Positions 35,520 to 45,635 of a DNA stretch of 64,000 nt are shown here, piece by piece. Position numbers and translations under genes: made by a program. Below the pieces are notes generated by a model. It saw only the letters and a list, made by a program, of their open reading frames with translations. It had not been told where the DNA came from and did not search any database. Position 1 is the first letter of the stretch. Each line of letters begins with the position of its first letter. Source of the DNA: an uncultured Clostridia bacterium (lineage in GTDB: Bacteria > Bacillota > Clostridia > Oscillospirales > Ruminococcaceae); contig CANRNT010000005.1 in assembly GCA_947631995.1 (NCBI GenBank), forward strand, positions 1 through 64,000, read 5' to 3'.

Positions 35520-36839
35520 CTATTTTACTCTTTTAAGCTTTGCGATGAAAAATCCGTCGCCGCCGAACATATCGGGTGTCATAGTGACAAACGGCTCGTT
35601 CAGGTCAAGCTCTTCACAGACGCTCACAGGCGTAAAATTCTTATTTTCCTGCAAAAATCTTTCCACGACCTTTTCATTTTCGGCCTTTGAAACAGTACAG
35701 GTAGAATATACCAGCAAACCGCCGTCTTTTACATACTGCGCGGAGGTTTTAAGTATCTCGTACTGAATGTCGGGCAGTCTTTTCAGCTCATCGGGAGATT
35801 TATACTTTATCTCCGGCTTACGCCTTATGACACCAAGTCCCGAGCAAACAACGTCGCAAAGAACCTTATCCGCTTTGGGCAGGTCACTATTAAGCTTTCT
35901 CGCATCGTTTACGCTCGCTGTTATATTATTCAGTCCGAGACGCTGTGCGCCGCGTTTTATCAGAGCGACACGCTTTTCGTGCAGGTCGCAGGCGATGATA
36001 CTTCCCTTTCCGTTCATAAGCTCCGCACAGGTAAATGCTTTGCCTCCCGGGGCGGAACAAACATCTATGAGCGTATCGTTTTCAGAAAGCTCAAGAGCTT
36101 GACAGCATATTTGTGAGGAGATATCCTGAACATGGAAAAGCCCCTCTCTGTAAGCATTGGAATTTTCGATATCCTCTCCCCTGACGATGTCCAAACAATT
36201 CGGAAGAGTTTTATTTTCAGACGTTTCAAAGCCGTCAGCAGATAAAAGCTTTGCAAGCTCCTGCGCCGAACATTTTAATGTATTGACCCTTACGGTAACA
36301 GGCGGTCTGCCTACGGAGCTTTCCAGCAGCGACATCGCCTGATTTTCGGTGTATTCCTCAAACCATTTATGTACGAGCCACGGCGGGCAGGAATATCTCA
36401 TCGCAAGCCCGTCAAGCTTGTCCGCCGCTTCGGGAAGCTTCATACCGCTGCGGATAAAGCTTCTTAGCACTCCGTTGACATAGCCTGCCGCGGCTGTATC
36501 TTTCATATATCTTTTGACAAGCTTTACCGACTCGTTCACCGCCGCGCTCTGCGGTACAGAATCCATATACAAAAGCTGATAAAATCCCAACTGCAATGCA
36601 CATCTGACCTGTATGGAAAGCTTGTCCACAGGCTTATTTGAATACTCGGCTATTATCCTGTCGAGAGTATAGAGCCTTTCGAGCGTTCCGTAAGCAAGGG
36701 CGGCAGCAAATCTTTTATTCTCGGGCGAAAGTCCGCTGTTTTTCAAATATCCGTCAAGCGCGATATTGGAATAGGTTTTCTTTTCGCTGCAATTGAACAG
36801 CAGTCTGTACGCGACTGCTCTGGCGTCGTTCCCGTTCAT
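35520..36839 (-). CDS. rsmB: 16S rRNA (cytosine967-C5)-methyltransferase
   Basis: A 439-residue protein. The N-terminal NusB-like RNA-binding domain (about 1-150; YGTLERLYTLDRIIAEYS) is followed by the RsmB/Nop2 methyltransferase: DVCSAPGGKAFTCAELM (SAM), ACDLHEKRV, CDVVCSGLGVIRRKPEIKY (the Pro-Cys position reads VVCSG here) and VYSTCTVSKAENE with the second catalytic Cys. Normal length. It begins one base from the end of the upstream metallopeptidase gene. Confidence 0.94.
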   Translation of the reverse strand: MNGNDARAVAYRLLFNCSEKKTYSNIALDGYLKNSGLSPENKRFAAALAYGTLERLYTLDRIIAEYSNKPVDKLSIQVRCALQLGFYQLLYMDSVPQSAAVNESVKLVKRYMKDTAAAGYVNGVLRSFIRSGMKLPEAADKLDGLAMRYSCPPWLVHKWFEEYTENQAMSLLESSVGRPPVTVRVNTLKCSAQELAKLLSADGFETSENKTLPNCLDIVRGEDIENSNAYREGLFHVQDISSQICCQALELSENDTLIDVCSAPGGKAFTCAELMNGKGSIIACDLHEKRVALIKRGAQRLGLNNITASVNDARKLNSDLPKADKVLCDVVCSGLGVIRRKPEIKYKSPDELKRLPDIQYEILKTSAQYVKDGGLLVYSTCTVSKAENEKVVERFLQENKNFTPVSVCEELDLNEPFVTMTPDMFGGDGFFIAKLKRVK

Positions 36840-37574
36840 TTAATCTCGTCTGTTATTGCTTCTGCTCAAAACTATTATCAGAAGCCTTAAAATCGTCATG
36901 ATAGTTGAAGCAAGCGCTGCCACATAGGTAAGAGCGGCTGCCGAAAGCACCTTTCTTGCTCCGACTATCTCGTCTTCCTGCAAAATATCAAAGCCTTCAA
37001 GAGTTTTGAGGGCGCGCGAGCTTGCGTTGAACTCAACGGGAAGAGTTACCAGTTGGAACACCGCCACCAATGCGTACAGCGCAACTCCGAACAATGCTAT
37101 TTTTATACCCATATCATTGCCTGAGCTTTGCGAAACGGCGGCGATGACAAGACCTATCATAATAAATATAGTAGAAAATCTCGCGCCGAAATTCGTTATC
37201 GGGATTATGGCGGAGCGCACCTTTATGGGCGTATAGCCCTCGGCGTGCTGAACGGCGTGTCCGCACTCGTGAGCCGCAACGCCGATAGCCGCGACCGATG
37301 TACTGTCATATACAGCTTCGGAAAGGTGCACCGTATTATCGGTAGGGTTGAAATTATCGGTCAGCTTTCCGGGTATCCTCTCTATGCTGACGTCATTAAG
37401 ACCGTTATTATCCAGTATCATTCTTGCTACCTGCGCGGCAGTATAGCCCTTGCGGCTATAATATGTCGAATACTTTTTATACGATGAATTTACCTTGCTC
37501 TGAGCATACAGCGCAAACAAGATCGCAGGTATCACCAGCAGTATAGTCCAGTCATACCAATATACGAATGGCAT
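36840..37574 (-). CDS. YugP-type neutral zinc metallopeptidase, membrane bound
   Basis: A 244-residue membrane peptidase of the Zn_peptidase_2 (YugP) family. There is an N-terminal helix, then a zinc motif in GVAAHECGHAVQHAEGY (HExxH form HECGH), followed by two or three C-terminal helices. The biological substrate is unknown. It is inserted between fmt and rsmB, a position also seen in other Clostridia. Confidence 0.9.
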   Translation of the reverse strand: MPFVYWYDWTILLVIPAILFALYAQSKVNSSYKKYSTYYSRKGYTAAQVARMILDNNGLNDVSIERIPGKLTDNFNPTDNTVHLSEAVYDSTSVAAIGVAAHECGHAVQHAEGYTPIKVRSAIIPITNFGARFSTIFIMIGLVIAAVSQSSGNDMGIKIALFGVALYALVAVFQLVTLPVEFNASSRALKTLEGFDILQEDEIVGARKVLSAAALTYVAALASTIMTILRLLIIVLSRSNNRRD

Positions 37575-37604
37575 ATCTATCTTCCTTTCTCAAATCACTA
37601 TGTT

Positions 37605-38537
37605 TTACAAGCCGCCTATCATTTCGCCTTTTTCAAGGTGTCTGCCTCTTACGAAATCTTCGGAGGACATTCTCTTAGCGCCCTCAGCCTGCACTATGAC
37701 CAGTCTTACACTTCCCTGACCGCAGGCGACTATAAACCTGTCGGCGTCAATAAGCTGTCCCGGCTCGCCGAAGCTGCCGTCCTCGCTGACAAGCTCGCTC
37801 TTATACACCTTTACGCGCTTTCCCCTCACCGTAGTAACTGCGCACGGCCAGTCGGAAAGGCCGCATATATGCTTATTAACGACAAAAGCGTTTTTTGAAA
37901 AATCTATCTCGCACATATCCTTGCTCAGCATGGGTGCATAGCTTGAAAGCTCGTCATTCTGCGGAACGGGTATCAGCTCGTCCAATCTTTTCAGAGCATT
38001 CACAAGAAGCTGCGCACCTATCTGCGAAAGTCTGTCAAAAAGCTCTGCCGACGTTTCATTCACACCAATATCCGTCTCGCTCTGCAAAAGAATATCTCCC
38101 GTATCAAGACCCTCGCCCATTTGCATTACCGTAATACCCGTTACCTTATCGCCGTTGAGGACGCTCCTTTGTATGGGAGCTGCTCCTCTGTACTTTGGAA
38201 GCAGCGAGCCATGGACATTGATACAGCCAAACCTTGGAAGCTCCAGCACCTCTTTAGGAAGTATTTTTCCGTATGCGGCTACTATAATAACATCAGGGTC
38301 ATACTGCTTTAATATTTCCACGGCAATATCGGGCGCTTTTTTCAAGCTCTCGGGCTGGTGGACGGGAGTTCCGTGCTGTAAAGCCAATTCCTTTACAGGC
38401 GGAGCTTTAAGCTTATATCCTCTGCCGGTAGGTTTATCGGGCTGTGTAAATACCGCACACACCTCATGTTCGCTGTTATACAGCGCTTCCAGCGTCGGAA
38501 CGGCAAAATCGGGCGTTCCCATAAAGACTATCTTCAT
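37605..38537 (-). CDS. fmt: Methionyl-tRNA formyltransferase
   Basis: A 310-residue enzyme formylating initiator Met-tRNA. It begins IVFMGTPDFAVPTLEAL and has the formyl-THF catalytic loop INVHGSLLPKYRGAAPIQRSVLNGD with Asn, His and the later Asp (GLDTGDIL). The C-terminal OB-like domain binds tRNA. It is paired with def 32 bp upstream, the usual partner that removes the formyl group. Confidence 0.97.
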   Translation of the reverse strand: MKIVFMGTPDFAVPTLEALYNSEHEVCAVFTQPDKPTGRGYKLKAPPVKELALQHGTPVHQPESLKKAPDIAVEILKQYDPDVIIVAAYGKILPKEVLELPRFGCINVHGSLLPKYRGAAPIQRSVLNGDKVTGITVMQMGEGLDTGDILLQSETDIGVNETSAELFDRLSQIGAQLLVNALKRLDELIPVPQNDELSSYAPMLSKDMCEIDFSKNAFVVNKHICGLSDWPCAVTTVRGKRVKVYKSELVSEDGSFGEPGQLIDADRFIVACGQGSVRLVIVQAEGAKRMSSEDFVRGRHLEKGEMIGGL

Positions 38538-38568
38538 TATTTCATTGCCTTTCAGTTATTGTATGCAC

Positions 38569-39021
38569 TTACCTGTCAACGTATTCTTCAATAAGGTCAA
38601 CGAACAGTCTGCCGTCCAAATGATCCGTTTCATGACAGACCGCTCTTGCAAAAAGTCCCTCGACTTCTTTTTCATACCATATTCCGTTTCTGTCCTGCGC
38701 TTTGAATTTAACATTCATCGGGCGGGTGACGTATCCCCATTCATTCGGGCAGGAAAGACAGCCTTCAACGTCCCTCTGACTGCCTGACGATGACAATATC
38801 TCGGGATTTATAAGCTCATAGTAACCCTCGCCTGCGTCTATTATGCACAGCCTCTTTAAAAAGCCTACCTGCGGCGCGGCAAGTCCAACACCGTCCGCCG
38901 CTGTCAGAGTTTCGTGCATATCGTCAAGAAGCGCGGCAAGCTTATCATCGAACACAGTTACCGGTTTACACACTTTATGGAGTATAGGCTCCGACTTATT
39001 AAAAATTATTCTTTTCGCCAT
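38569..39021 (-). CDS. def: Peptide deformylase
   Basis: A 150-residue metalloenzyme removing N-formyl groups from nascent proteins. All three motifs are present: GVGLAAPQVG, EGCLSCPNEW (Cys ligand) and CHETDHLDG (HExxH, metal ligands). ATG 39019-39021 with AAGGGTG 6 nt upstream is chosen; the frame extends three codons to a GTG. Confidence 0.96.
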   Translation of the reverse strand: MAKRIIFNKSEPILHKVCKPVTVFDDKLAALLDDMHETLTAADGVGLAAPQVGFLKRLCIIDAGEGYYELINPEILSSSGSQRDVEGCLSCPNEWGYVTRPMNVKFKAQDRNGIWYEKEVEGLFARAVCHETDHLDGRLFVDLIEEYVDR

Positions 39022-39040
39022 TATTAACACCCTTTGCAGT

Positions 39041-41494
39041 TTATATAATATCCCCGTTCATATCTATGAACGCATGAACATCAGCATATTCGCGATCTTT
39101 CATAAATTCGGACAGAGTATCCGAAAATATCTTCCTCGTCGGTCTGTTGTTCTTGCACTTTACGATAAGACGGTATCTGTATTTATTATTAACTTTCTCG
39201 ACCGCATAAGGCGACGGCCCGAGAATATACATAGGAAGCTTTTCCTGAGTATCATTTTTATATTTTGTAAGAAGCTGCGAAAAATACTTTCCCGCCTTGC
39301 GCAGCTTTTCATCGTTTGTTCCGCTGAACCCGACTATGCACAGATCGCAAAACGGCGGATATATCAAAGTTTTGCGAAAGCTTATCTCCTGCTCGAAAAA
39401 TCCTTTATAATCCTGTTTTGAAGCAAGCTCTATGACATAATGATCGGGGCTGGAGGTCTGGAGATACGCCTTGCCTCTTTTGTCGCCTCTTCCTCCTCTG
39501 CCAACTACCTGCGTTATCAGAGAAAAAGTCCTTTCCGAGCTTCTGAAATCGCCCATATACAGCAAACGGTCTATTGACAGCACGCCTACCAACGTGACCG
39601 ACGGGAAGTCTATCCCCTTGGCTATCATCTGAGTACCGAGCATGATATCGTATTTACCTTTGCCAAAGTCCTCGAAGTTTTTCTCATATGCGAACCGCGA
39701 ACAGGTAGTATCCGCGTCCATACGGAGAAGTCTTGCATTCGGGAACTGCTCTGCAAGAAAGTCCTCGACACGCTGAGTACCGCTGCCTCCGTATGCAAAA
39801 TCTTTTGAGCCGCACTCGCAGGTCATATTTGCCGAACGCGAATATCCGCAGTAGTGGCACATCAGTCTGCCGTTAGCTTTATGATATGTAAGCGGTATAC
39901 TGCAATGCGGACATGAAACTACCGTCCTGCACTCACGGCAGGTAAAATGCGAGCTGAAGCCGCGTCTGTTGAGCAGAAGTATTACCTGTTCCTTACGCTT
40001 CAGCGTTTGGGTTATCTCATCTATTAGCACGCTGCTGAAAAGGCTGTTGCACCCGAGCTCACGCTCTGTTTCCATATCAACGGTAACTACCTGCGGGAGT
40101 TGTGTGCCTGCATAGCGATTTTTCAGCTCAAAAAGACTAAATCTGCCTGTTTTCGCATAGTAATAGCTTTCAAGCGACGGAGTAGCGGAAGCAAGCAGCA
40201 TAACGGCGTTATTGAAGCCGCACCTCTGTATTGCGACATCTCTTGCGTGATAGCGCGGAGAGCTTTCTGATCTGTAACTGTGCTCGCCCTCCTCGTCAAT
40301 TATGATAATACCTATATTCTCCAGTGGAGCGAATATTGCGCTCCTTGTGCCGACTGCTATTTTTGCTTCGCCGTTTTTCAGGCGTTTGAACTCGTCCACT
40401 CTCTGACCCAGCGACAGATTTGAATGTATCACAGCAACGGTATCACCGAAATATGCACGGAATTTACCTACCGTCTGAGGCGTAAGAGATATTTCGGGTA
40501 TGAGCATGACGGCATTTCTGCCGATCTCCAGCGTATGCTCTATGAGCTTTATGAACACAGAGGTCTTGCCGCTCCCTGTAACTCCATGCAGAAGCGCTCC
40601 GCACGGTTTTTTTGCGTCGATCAGTTTTGCTATACCGTCATAAGCGGCTTGCTGCTCTTCATTGAGCGTTATCTGCGCCGCGTCATAGTCCGACTGCATA
40701 AGCTCAACGCTTCTCAGAGTTTCATACTCATACTCATATGCCGCTCCGACCTTGACAAGATTTTTCAGTATAGTCTGCGTTACGCCTGTGGCATAGCATA
40801 TTTCCTTAAACGACGCTGACGAATTTTCCTCAAGGAACTCGATGACCTTTTTCTGCTTAGGAGTTATCCTATATGCGGACGGTTCATCGATAAAGCTCTG
40901 GGAGAGCGAAAGCATTTTAACTGTTTCATCGCCTACTCTGCGCTTTATACTGTCCTCTTTTTCAACTATACCCTTATCTATCAGGCTGTTGACTATCTTT
41001 TGCTTTTCGGGACTGCCGTCGCTGTCCAATATACTGTCTATCTCTTTATCGGAAACAGCGTTCTTCAGAAACTCGACCAGCTTTGCCTCGTCGTCGGTAA
41101 GCTCACACTCTATTTCCATATTAGCCAGAGAATATTTTTGCGAATAGCTGTACGAAAAGCCCGCAGGAACTATTGCCCTATACGCATCAAAATATGTGCA
41201 GAAAGTATTTTCCTTCAGCCATACTATAAGACGAAGCAGCTCGTCGTTGACAAGCGGTACGTCTTCAAGGAGCTTATATATCGGTTTAAGCTCGGGATTT
41301 GGCACGTCCTGCTCATATGTTCTGGCAACAAAACCGATACGCTTTACGTTTCCTCTTCCGAACGGAACTAACACCCTTGCACCGTCTTTGAGCGTATTTG
41401 TCATATATTCGGGAACGCTATAACTGTACAGTGCATCAAAATGATATGCCGCGCAGCTCACCGCAACCTTTGCGACAAGAAAAGTTCCCTGCAT
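39041..41494 (-). CDS. priA: Primosomal protein N', replication restart helicase
   Basis: An 817-residue superfamily 2 DNA helicase reloading the replisome at stalled forks. An N-terminal 3'-DNA-binding domain is followed by Walker A LLHGVTGSGKTSVF, the DEEGE box in IIIIDEEGEHSYRS, and two zinc-binding Cys clusters (CRECRTVVSCPHCSIPL and CHYCGYSRSANMTCECGSK). The helicase C-terminal motif MLGTQMIAKGIDFPSV follows. Normal length. It lies between rpoZ and def; coaBC, present between these genes in B. subtilis, is absent here. Confidence 0.96.
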   Translation of the reverse strand: MQGTFLVAKVAVSCAAYHFDALYSYSVPEYMTNTLKDGARVLVPFGRGNVKRIGFVARTYEQDVPNPELKPIYKLLEDVPLVNDELLRLIVWLKENTFCTYFDAYRAIVPAGFSYSYSQKYSLANMEIECELTDDEAKLVEFLKNAVSDKEIDSILDSDGSPEKQKIVNSLIDKGIVEKEDSIKRRVGDETVKMLSLSQSFIDEPSAYRITPKQKKVIEFLEENSSASFKEICYATGVTQTILKNLVKVGAAYEYEYETLRSVELMQSDYDAAQITLNEEQQAAYDGIAKLIDAKKPCGALLHGVTGSGKTSVFIKLIEHTLEIGRNAVMLIPEISLTPQTVGKFRAYFGDTVAVIHSNLSLGQRVDEFKRLKNGEAKIAVGTRSAIFAPLENIGIIIIDEEGEHSYRSESSPRYHARDVAIQRCGFNNAVMLLASATPSLESYYYAKTGRFSLFELKNRYAGTQLPQVVTVDMETERELGCNSLFSSVLIDEITQTLKRKEQVILLLNRRGFSSHFTCRECRTVVSCPHCSIPLTYHKANGRLMCHYCGYSRSANMTCECGSKDFAYGGSGTQRVEDFLAEQFPNARLLRMDADTTCSRFAYEKNFEDFGKGKYDIMLGTQMIAKGIDFPSVTLVGVLSIDRLLYMGDFRSSERTFSLITQVVGRGGRGDKRGKAYLQTSSPDHYVIELASKQDYKGFFEQEISFRKTLIYPPFCDLCIVGFSGTNDEKLRKAGKYFSQLLTKYKNDTQEKLPMYILGPSPYAVEKVNNKYRYRLIVKCKNNRPTRKIFSDTLSEFMKDREYADVHAFIDMNGDII

Positions 41495-41506
41495 ACAGAT
41501 ACTCCC

Positions 41507-41701
41507 TTACTTTTTCTCGATTATCTTATACTCTCCGTTAGCTATCTCTTCAACTGCCATTTTTACTGTCTTTTGCTCCAGACGCGTCTTGTTTTCGTAA
41601 GCCTCGTCTGTTATCTCTCTTGCTCTTTTCGCAACGGCTATCACCAAAGAATATGGGCTTTCACCGTTTTTCAAAAGCTGAGTTGCTGCCGGTCTAAGCA
41701 T
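41507..41701 (-). CDS. rpoZ: RNA polymerase omega subunit
   Basis: A 64-residue omega subunit that helps fold beta-prime. It shows GESPYSLVIAVAKRAREI and VKMAVEEIANGEYKI. The N-terminus is short ([13 protein letters not shown]), as in other clostridial omegas. It overlaps the end of gmk by 8 bases. Confidence 0.93.
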   Translation of the reverse strand: MLRPAATQLLKNGESPYSLVIAVAKRAREITDEAYENKTRLEQKTVKMAVEEIANGEYKIIEKK

Positions 41702-42305
41702 TTTCCAACACCTCGTTTATAATATTTTCGGCATCTTGTTTTATTCTTGCCGCTTTACACACCGCGCTGAAATCCGCAACTGCTTCCTCCAGCTCGCCGT
41801 TAATAACTATATAATCATACTTCCCCGCCAGACGTATCTCGTTTATAGCCTGACGCATACGCTTATCTATTGTTTCCTTATCCTCCGTACCGCGCTTCTC
41901 CAATCTTCGGCGCAGCTCCGTTACCGACGGCGGTATAATGAATATCAGCACCGCTTCCGGCATAGCTTTTTTGACATTGAAAGCGCCCTCAGTCTCTATC
42001 TCGAGGACAACGTCCTTGCCGCTGCTGAGGTTTTTCACTATCTCAGACTTCGGCGTGCCGTAATAGTTTCCGCAGTACTCCACATATTCAAGAAAGTCGT
42101 TCTCTTTTATACGTTTTTCAAACTCTTCCCTGCTGAGAAAATGGTATGTTACCCCGTCAGTATCCTCATCTCTCGGCTTACGGGTAGTTGCGGAAACGGA
42201 GTAATAGACCTTGCTTTTATCATTGAACACGCGTTTAAGTATCGTTCCTTTTCCGCCTCCCGACGGGGCTGACACGACAAACAGTATACCTTTTTTACCG
42301 CTCAT
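41694..42305 (-). CDS. gmk: Guanylate kinase
   Basis: A 203-residue kinase converting GMP to GDP. The P-loop is [15 protein letters not shown]; the GMP-binding region has [21 protein letters not shown] and [15 protein letters not shown]. Normal length. It overlaps remA by 4 bases. Confidence 0.97.
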   Translation of the reverse strand: MSGKKGILFVVSAPSGGGKGTILKRVFNDKSKVYYSVSATTRKPRDEDTDGVTYHFLSREEFEKRIKENDFLEYVEYCGNYYGTPKSEIVKNLSSGKDVVLEIETEGAFNVKKAMPEAVLIFIIPPSVTELRRRLEKRGTEDKETIDKRMRQAINEIRLAGKYDYIVINGELEEAVADFSAVCKAARIKQDAENIINEVLENA

Positions 42306-42550
42306 TTACGACCGTCCTCCTTTTCAAGATGTCCGCCAATCGCCTGCGGAGTTATTGCCGAAAGGATAACATGGTCGCTGTCGGTAACAACAACGGCGCG
42401 CGTTTTTCTGCCATAAGTCGCATCTATCAACAGACCTCTGTCTTTAGCTTCCGAAATAATACGCTTTATCGGCGCGGAATCCGGACTTACTATCGCCACA
42501 AGTCTTTCGGACGACACCATATTGCCATAGCCTATATTTATCAACTGCAT
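42302..42550 (-). CDS. remA: RemA/DUF370 DNA-binding regulator
   Basis: An 82-residue protein of the RemA (DUF370) family, which in B. subtilis activates matrix and osmoprotection genes. Diagnostic sequence: [27 protein letters not shown] and [15 protein letters not shown] 42550 with GCGGTGA upstream is used; a GTG three codons earlier is possible. The position between yicC and gmk is conserved across Firmicutes. Confidence 0.93.
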   Translation of the reverse strand: MQLINIGYGNMVSSERLVAIVSPDSAPIKRIISEAKDRGLLIDATYGRKTRAVVVTDSDHVILSAITPQAIGGHLEKEDGRK

Positions 42551-42561
42551 TTTATTCACCG

Positions 42562-43440
42562 CTATTCGATATTCTGTATCTGCTCGCGTATCTTCTCTAT
42601 CTCGCTTTTCATATCAACGACCGTTTTGGTTATCTCAAGATCCTGACACTTTGAGCCTATCGTATTTACCTCTCTGTTAAGCTCCTGCGTAAGAAAGTCC
42701 AGCTTCCTGCCAACAGGCTCGTCCGACGTCAGCAGCTCTCTGTACTGTGCAAGGTGACTTCTTACGCGGACAGTTTCCTCATCTACCGCAGTCTTTTCGC
42801 TGAATATGGCAGCTTCGGTAAGAACTCTCGCATCGTCTATATTCCTATCCTCGACTATTTCCCGTATCTTTGCGGTAAGTCTTTCCATATATGCCTTTGT
42901 CGTTTCGGGCGATAATCTTTCTATCTCTCCTATACACTTCTCCACAAAGTCGAGCCGTGAAGATATATCCTCGAGCATCTTTGCTCCCTCGTTGATACGC
43001 ATTTGAACGAATTTATCCAGCGCCGACTGCGCTACCTGCTTTATCTGCTCCCAGACAAGCTCCTCGTCCTCAATGGTTTTCTTTATTGTGAACACATCAT
43101 TCAGGCGCATTATAGACGAAAGAGTAAGGTCGTCCGCAAGAGAGAGCGCGTCGCCGGCGCTGCGCAGAGCATCGACATACTGCTTTGCAAGCGCTTCGTT
43201 TATTTCTATCTCAGCGTCAGTACCGACACGGTTGAATACCGATACCGAGACCTCCACCTTGCCCCTGGATATTTTTCCTGCCAAAAGACTTTTCAGCTTG
43301 TCCTCTATATATCCGTAAGCTCTGGGATACTTAGCGCTGAACTCGTAATACCTTGAATTGACCGATTTTATCTCAACGATTATCTCTTTCGTATCGAGCA
43401 TTACTCTTTCTCTGCCAAATCCTGTCATACTTTTCAGCAT
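42562..43440 (-). CDS. yicC: YicC family endoribonuclease
   Basis: A 292-residue protein starting [11 protein letters not shown] with the conserved [17 protein letters not shown] and, at the C-terminus, [21 protein letters not shown]. YicC-family proteins are reported endoribonucleases. ATG 43438-43440 with AGGAGGG 7 nt upstream is chosen, 13 codons inside the longest frame. It is the first gene of the superoperon that runs to rsgA. Confidence 0.94.
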   Translation of the reverse strand: MLKSMTGFGRERVMLDTKEIIVEIKSVNSRYYEFSAKYPRAYGYIEDKLKSLLAGKISRGKVEVSVSVFNRVGTDAEIEINEALAKQYVDALRSAGDALSLADDLTLSSIMRLNDVFTIKKTIEDEELVWEQIKQVAQSALDKFVQMRINEGAKMLEDISSRLDFVEKCIGEIERLSPETTKAYMERLTAKIREIVEDRNIDDARVLTEAAIFSEKTAVDEETVRVRSHLAQYRELLTSDEPVGRKLDFLTQELNREVNTIGSKCQDLEITKTVVDMKSEIEKIREQIQNIE

Positions 43441-43484
43441 AACAAATCCCTCCTGTAAACATTCCGATATTTTGACCATATTTA

Positions 43485-43513
43485 ATTATAAAGCTATCCG
43501 CCAAACATAGCAA
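43485..43513 (-). promoter_or_regulatory. SigA promoter of the yicC-rsgA superoperon
   Basis: On the minus strand TTGCTA and TATAAT are separated by 17 bp, about 45 bp upstream of yicC. Confidence 0.82.
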
Positions 43514-43577
43514 TAAATTGTGAACATAAATTCACAAAGAATTTACATTTTATTAATATATTCCGTGAAACCATAAA

Positions 43578-43607
43578 AAGCCCGACTAAGATCACTTGGT
43601 CGGGCTT
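43578..43607 (-). terminator. Terminator of glmS
   Basis: AAGCCCGAC pairs with GTCGGGCTT (9 bp) around a 12-nt loop. In minus sense TTTTTATGG follows. It lies 34 bp after the glmS stop. Confidence 0.88.
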
Positions 43608-43640
43608 AAATAATTAACGTGATGTCTTTGAAATATGTCC

Positions 43641-45461
43641 TCATTCAACTGTGACCGACTTAGCGAGGTTTCTCGGCTTATCTACGTCGTTTCCTCTGAG
43701 GACAGAGGTATAGTATGCAATAAGCTGGAGGGGCACGACTGCAAGCATCGGCATCAGCAGATCGTCGATAGTCGGTATACCTATCTTATAGTCTGCGACA
43801 TCGTTATCTATATTGATATACTGATGTGTAACTATGAACGTCTTTGCGTGTCTTGCCTTTACCTCCTTGACGTTGCTTATAGTCTTATCAAAAAGGTCTC
43901 TCTGAGTAACAACGGCAATAACGGGCATATGCTCCGTAACGAGTGAGATAGTACCGTGCTTCAGCTCTCCTGCCGCATAGGACTCCGAGTGTATATACGA
44001 TATCTCCTTGAGCTTCAGAGAACCCTCCATACTCAAAGCATAATCAAGACCTCTGCCGATATACAGCAGGTTTTCCGAATTTACGAGCTGCGACGCAACA
44101 TACTGGCAGTTGTCCTTCTGCGAAAGTATGACATCTATGAACTTAGGAACATTGGTCAGCTCTTTTGTAAGTCGGCAGCACTCCTCCTCGGATATCTTGC
44201 CCTTTACATAAGCCAGCTCGAACGCGATAAGGTAAAATACCGCTATCTGCACCATATACGCCTTTGTGGAAGCTACTGATATTTCAGGGCCTGCATGTGT
44301 ATAGAGGACGAAATCGGCTTCTCTGGCTATCGAAGAACCTTTTACGTTTACTATTGCAAGAGTCTTTGCTCCCTGCTCCTTGGCAAGACGCAGCGCCGCT
44401 CTGGTATCGGCGGTCTCGCCCGACTGTGAAACGAGTATAACAAGGTCATTCGGGGAGATTATGGGGCTTCTGTATCTGAACTCGGAAGCGACATCTACCG
44501 TTACTGAGACCCTTGCTATCTTTTCGATAACATATTTTCCTACAAGTCCCGCATGCATGGCAGTACCGCAGGCAACAACGAATATATTGCTGAAATCCCT
44601 GAGCATTTCAGGCGTTACGCCGCATTCCTCGATATTTGGCATACCGTCGATTATTCTGGGAGTTATAGTAGTCTTTATAGCTGTTGGCTGTTCGTGTATC
44701 TCCTTAAGCATAAAATGCTCATAGCCGCCCTTTTCCGCGGACTCCATATCCCAGTTTGCGACAAGAAGCTCCTTTTCTATCGGTTCCCCGTCCAACGTCA
44801 TAAAGCTCGGAACGCCGTCCTTGAGTATAGCTATTTCTCCGCTCTCAAGGAGATAATACTCTTTCGTATACTGCAAAACAGCAGGAACATCGGAGGCTAT
44901 GAAAGCTTCTCCGTCACCCTTTGCTACGATAAGCGGGGAGTCATTTCTCATAGCATAAACGGTATTCGGGAAATCTCTGAACAGTATCCCCAAAGCGTAA
45001 GAGCCCTCTATTTTTGCTTCTGTCTTACGGATAGCTTCGATAGGATCGCCGTTATAATAATGATCGAGCAGCTTGGCAACGATCTCCGTGTCCGTCTGGC
45101 TGATAAAAGTATAACCCTTTTTCTCCAAACGCTCCTTGAGTATCTTATAATTCTCTATTATGCCGTTATGGACAATGGAAACTATGGCGTTTCCGTGAGG
45201 GTGAGAATTGATATCGGACGGCTCACCGTGCGTTGCCCAACGAGTATGGCCGATACCGCAATGTCCGCTCATACCGCCGGCTTGCTTTATCTTCACTTCG
45301 AGATTGGCAAGTCTGCCCTGAGCCTTACAGGTCCTTATCTCATCGTTTTCCAGAACTGCTATACCTGCCGAATCGTAACCTCTGTACTCCAGTTTTGAAA
45401 GAGAATTCAGCAGTACCTCCGTACAATCTCTTGCTCCCACATAACCAACTATTCCACACAT
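43641..45461 (-). CDS. glmS: Glutamine-fructose-6-phosphate aminotransferase (isomerizing)
   Basis: A 606-residue enzyme making glucosamine 6-phosphate for peptidoglycan. The N-terminal glutaminase has Cys2 (MCGIVGYVGARDCTEV) and RWATHGEPSDINSHPH. Two SIS domains follow (ACGTAMHAGLVGKYVIE; SQSGETADT), and the C-terminal end is PRNLAKSVTVE. Normal length. The 5' leader is only about 80 nt and shows no glmS ribozyme. Confidence 0.98.
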   Translation of the reverse strand: MCGIVGYVGARDCTEVLLNSLSKLEYRGYDSAGIAVLENDEIRTCKAQGRLANLEVKIKQAGGMSGHCGIGHTRWATHGEPSDINSHPHGNAIVSIVHNGIIENYKILKERLEKKGYTFISQTDTEIVAKLLDHYYNGDPIEAIRKTEAKIEGSYALGILFRDFPNTVYAMRNDSPLIVAKGDGEAFIASDVPAVLQYTKEYYLLESGEIAILKDGVPSFMTLDGEPIEKELLVANWDMESAEKGGYEHFMLKEIHEQPTAIKTTITPRIIDGMPNIEECGVTPEMLRDFSNIFVVACGTAMHAGLVGKYVIEKIARVSVTVDVASEFRYRSPIISPNDLVILVSQSGETADTRAALRLAKEQGAKTLAIVNVKGSSIAREADFVLYTHAGPEISVASTKAYMVQIAVFYLIAFELAYVKGKISEEECCRLTKELTNVPKFIDVILSQKDNCQYVASQLVNSENLLYIGRGLDYALSMEGSLKLKEISYIHSESYAAGELKHGTISLVTEHMPVIAVVTQRDLFDKTISNVKEVKARHAKTFIVTHQYINIDNDVADYKIGIPTIDDLLMPMLAVVPLQLIAYYTSVLRGNDVDKPRNLAKSVTVE

Positions 45462-45548
45462 CGCTCTTTATCTCCTTTTGTATCAGATATTTATTGCCTT
45501 CATCGGGCAAAAGTAAATACTTTATTTCTTAGGTCAATACATAAATTG

Positions 45549-45577
45549 ATTATATCATACTTTTTCAAATTAATCAA
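45549..45577 (-). promoter_or_regulatory. SigA promoter of glmS
   Basis: On the minus strand TTGATT and TATAAT are separated by 17 bp, about 88 bp upstream of the glmS start. The transcript leader would be about 80 nt. Confidence 0.83.
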
Positions 45578-45635
45578 GTACTGACATACAATATTTTAAT
45601 TTTTAAAATTTTCTCTTCCATTTTGCCGCAGGATA

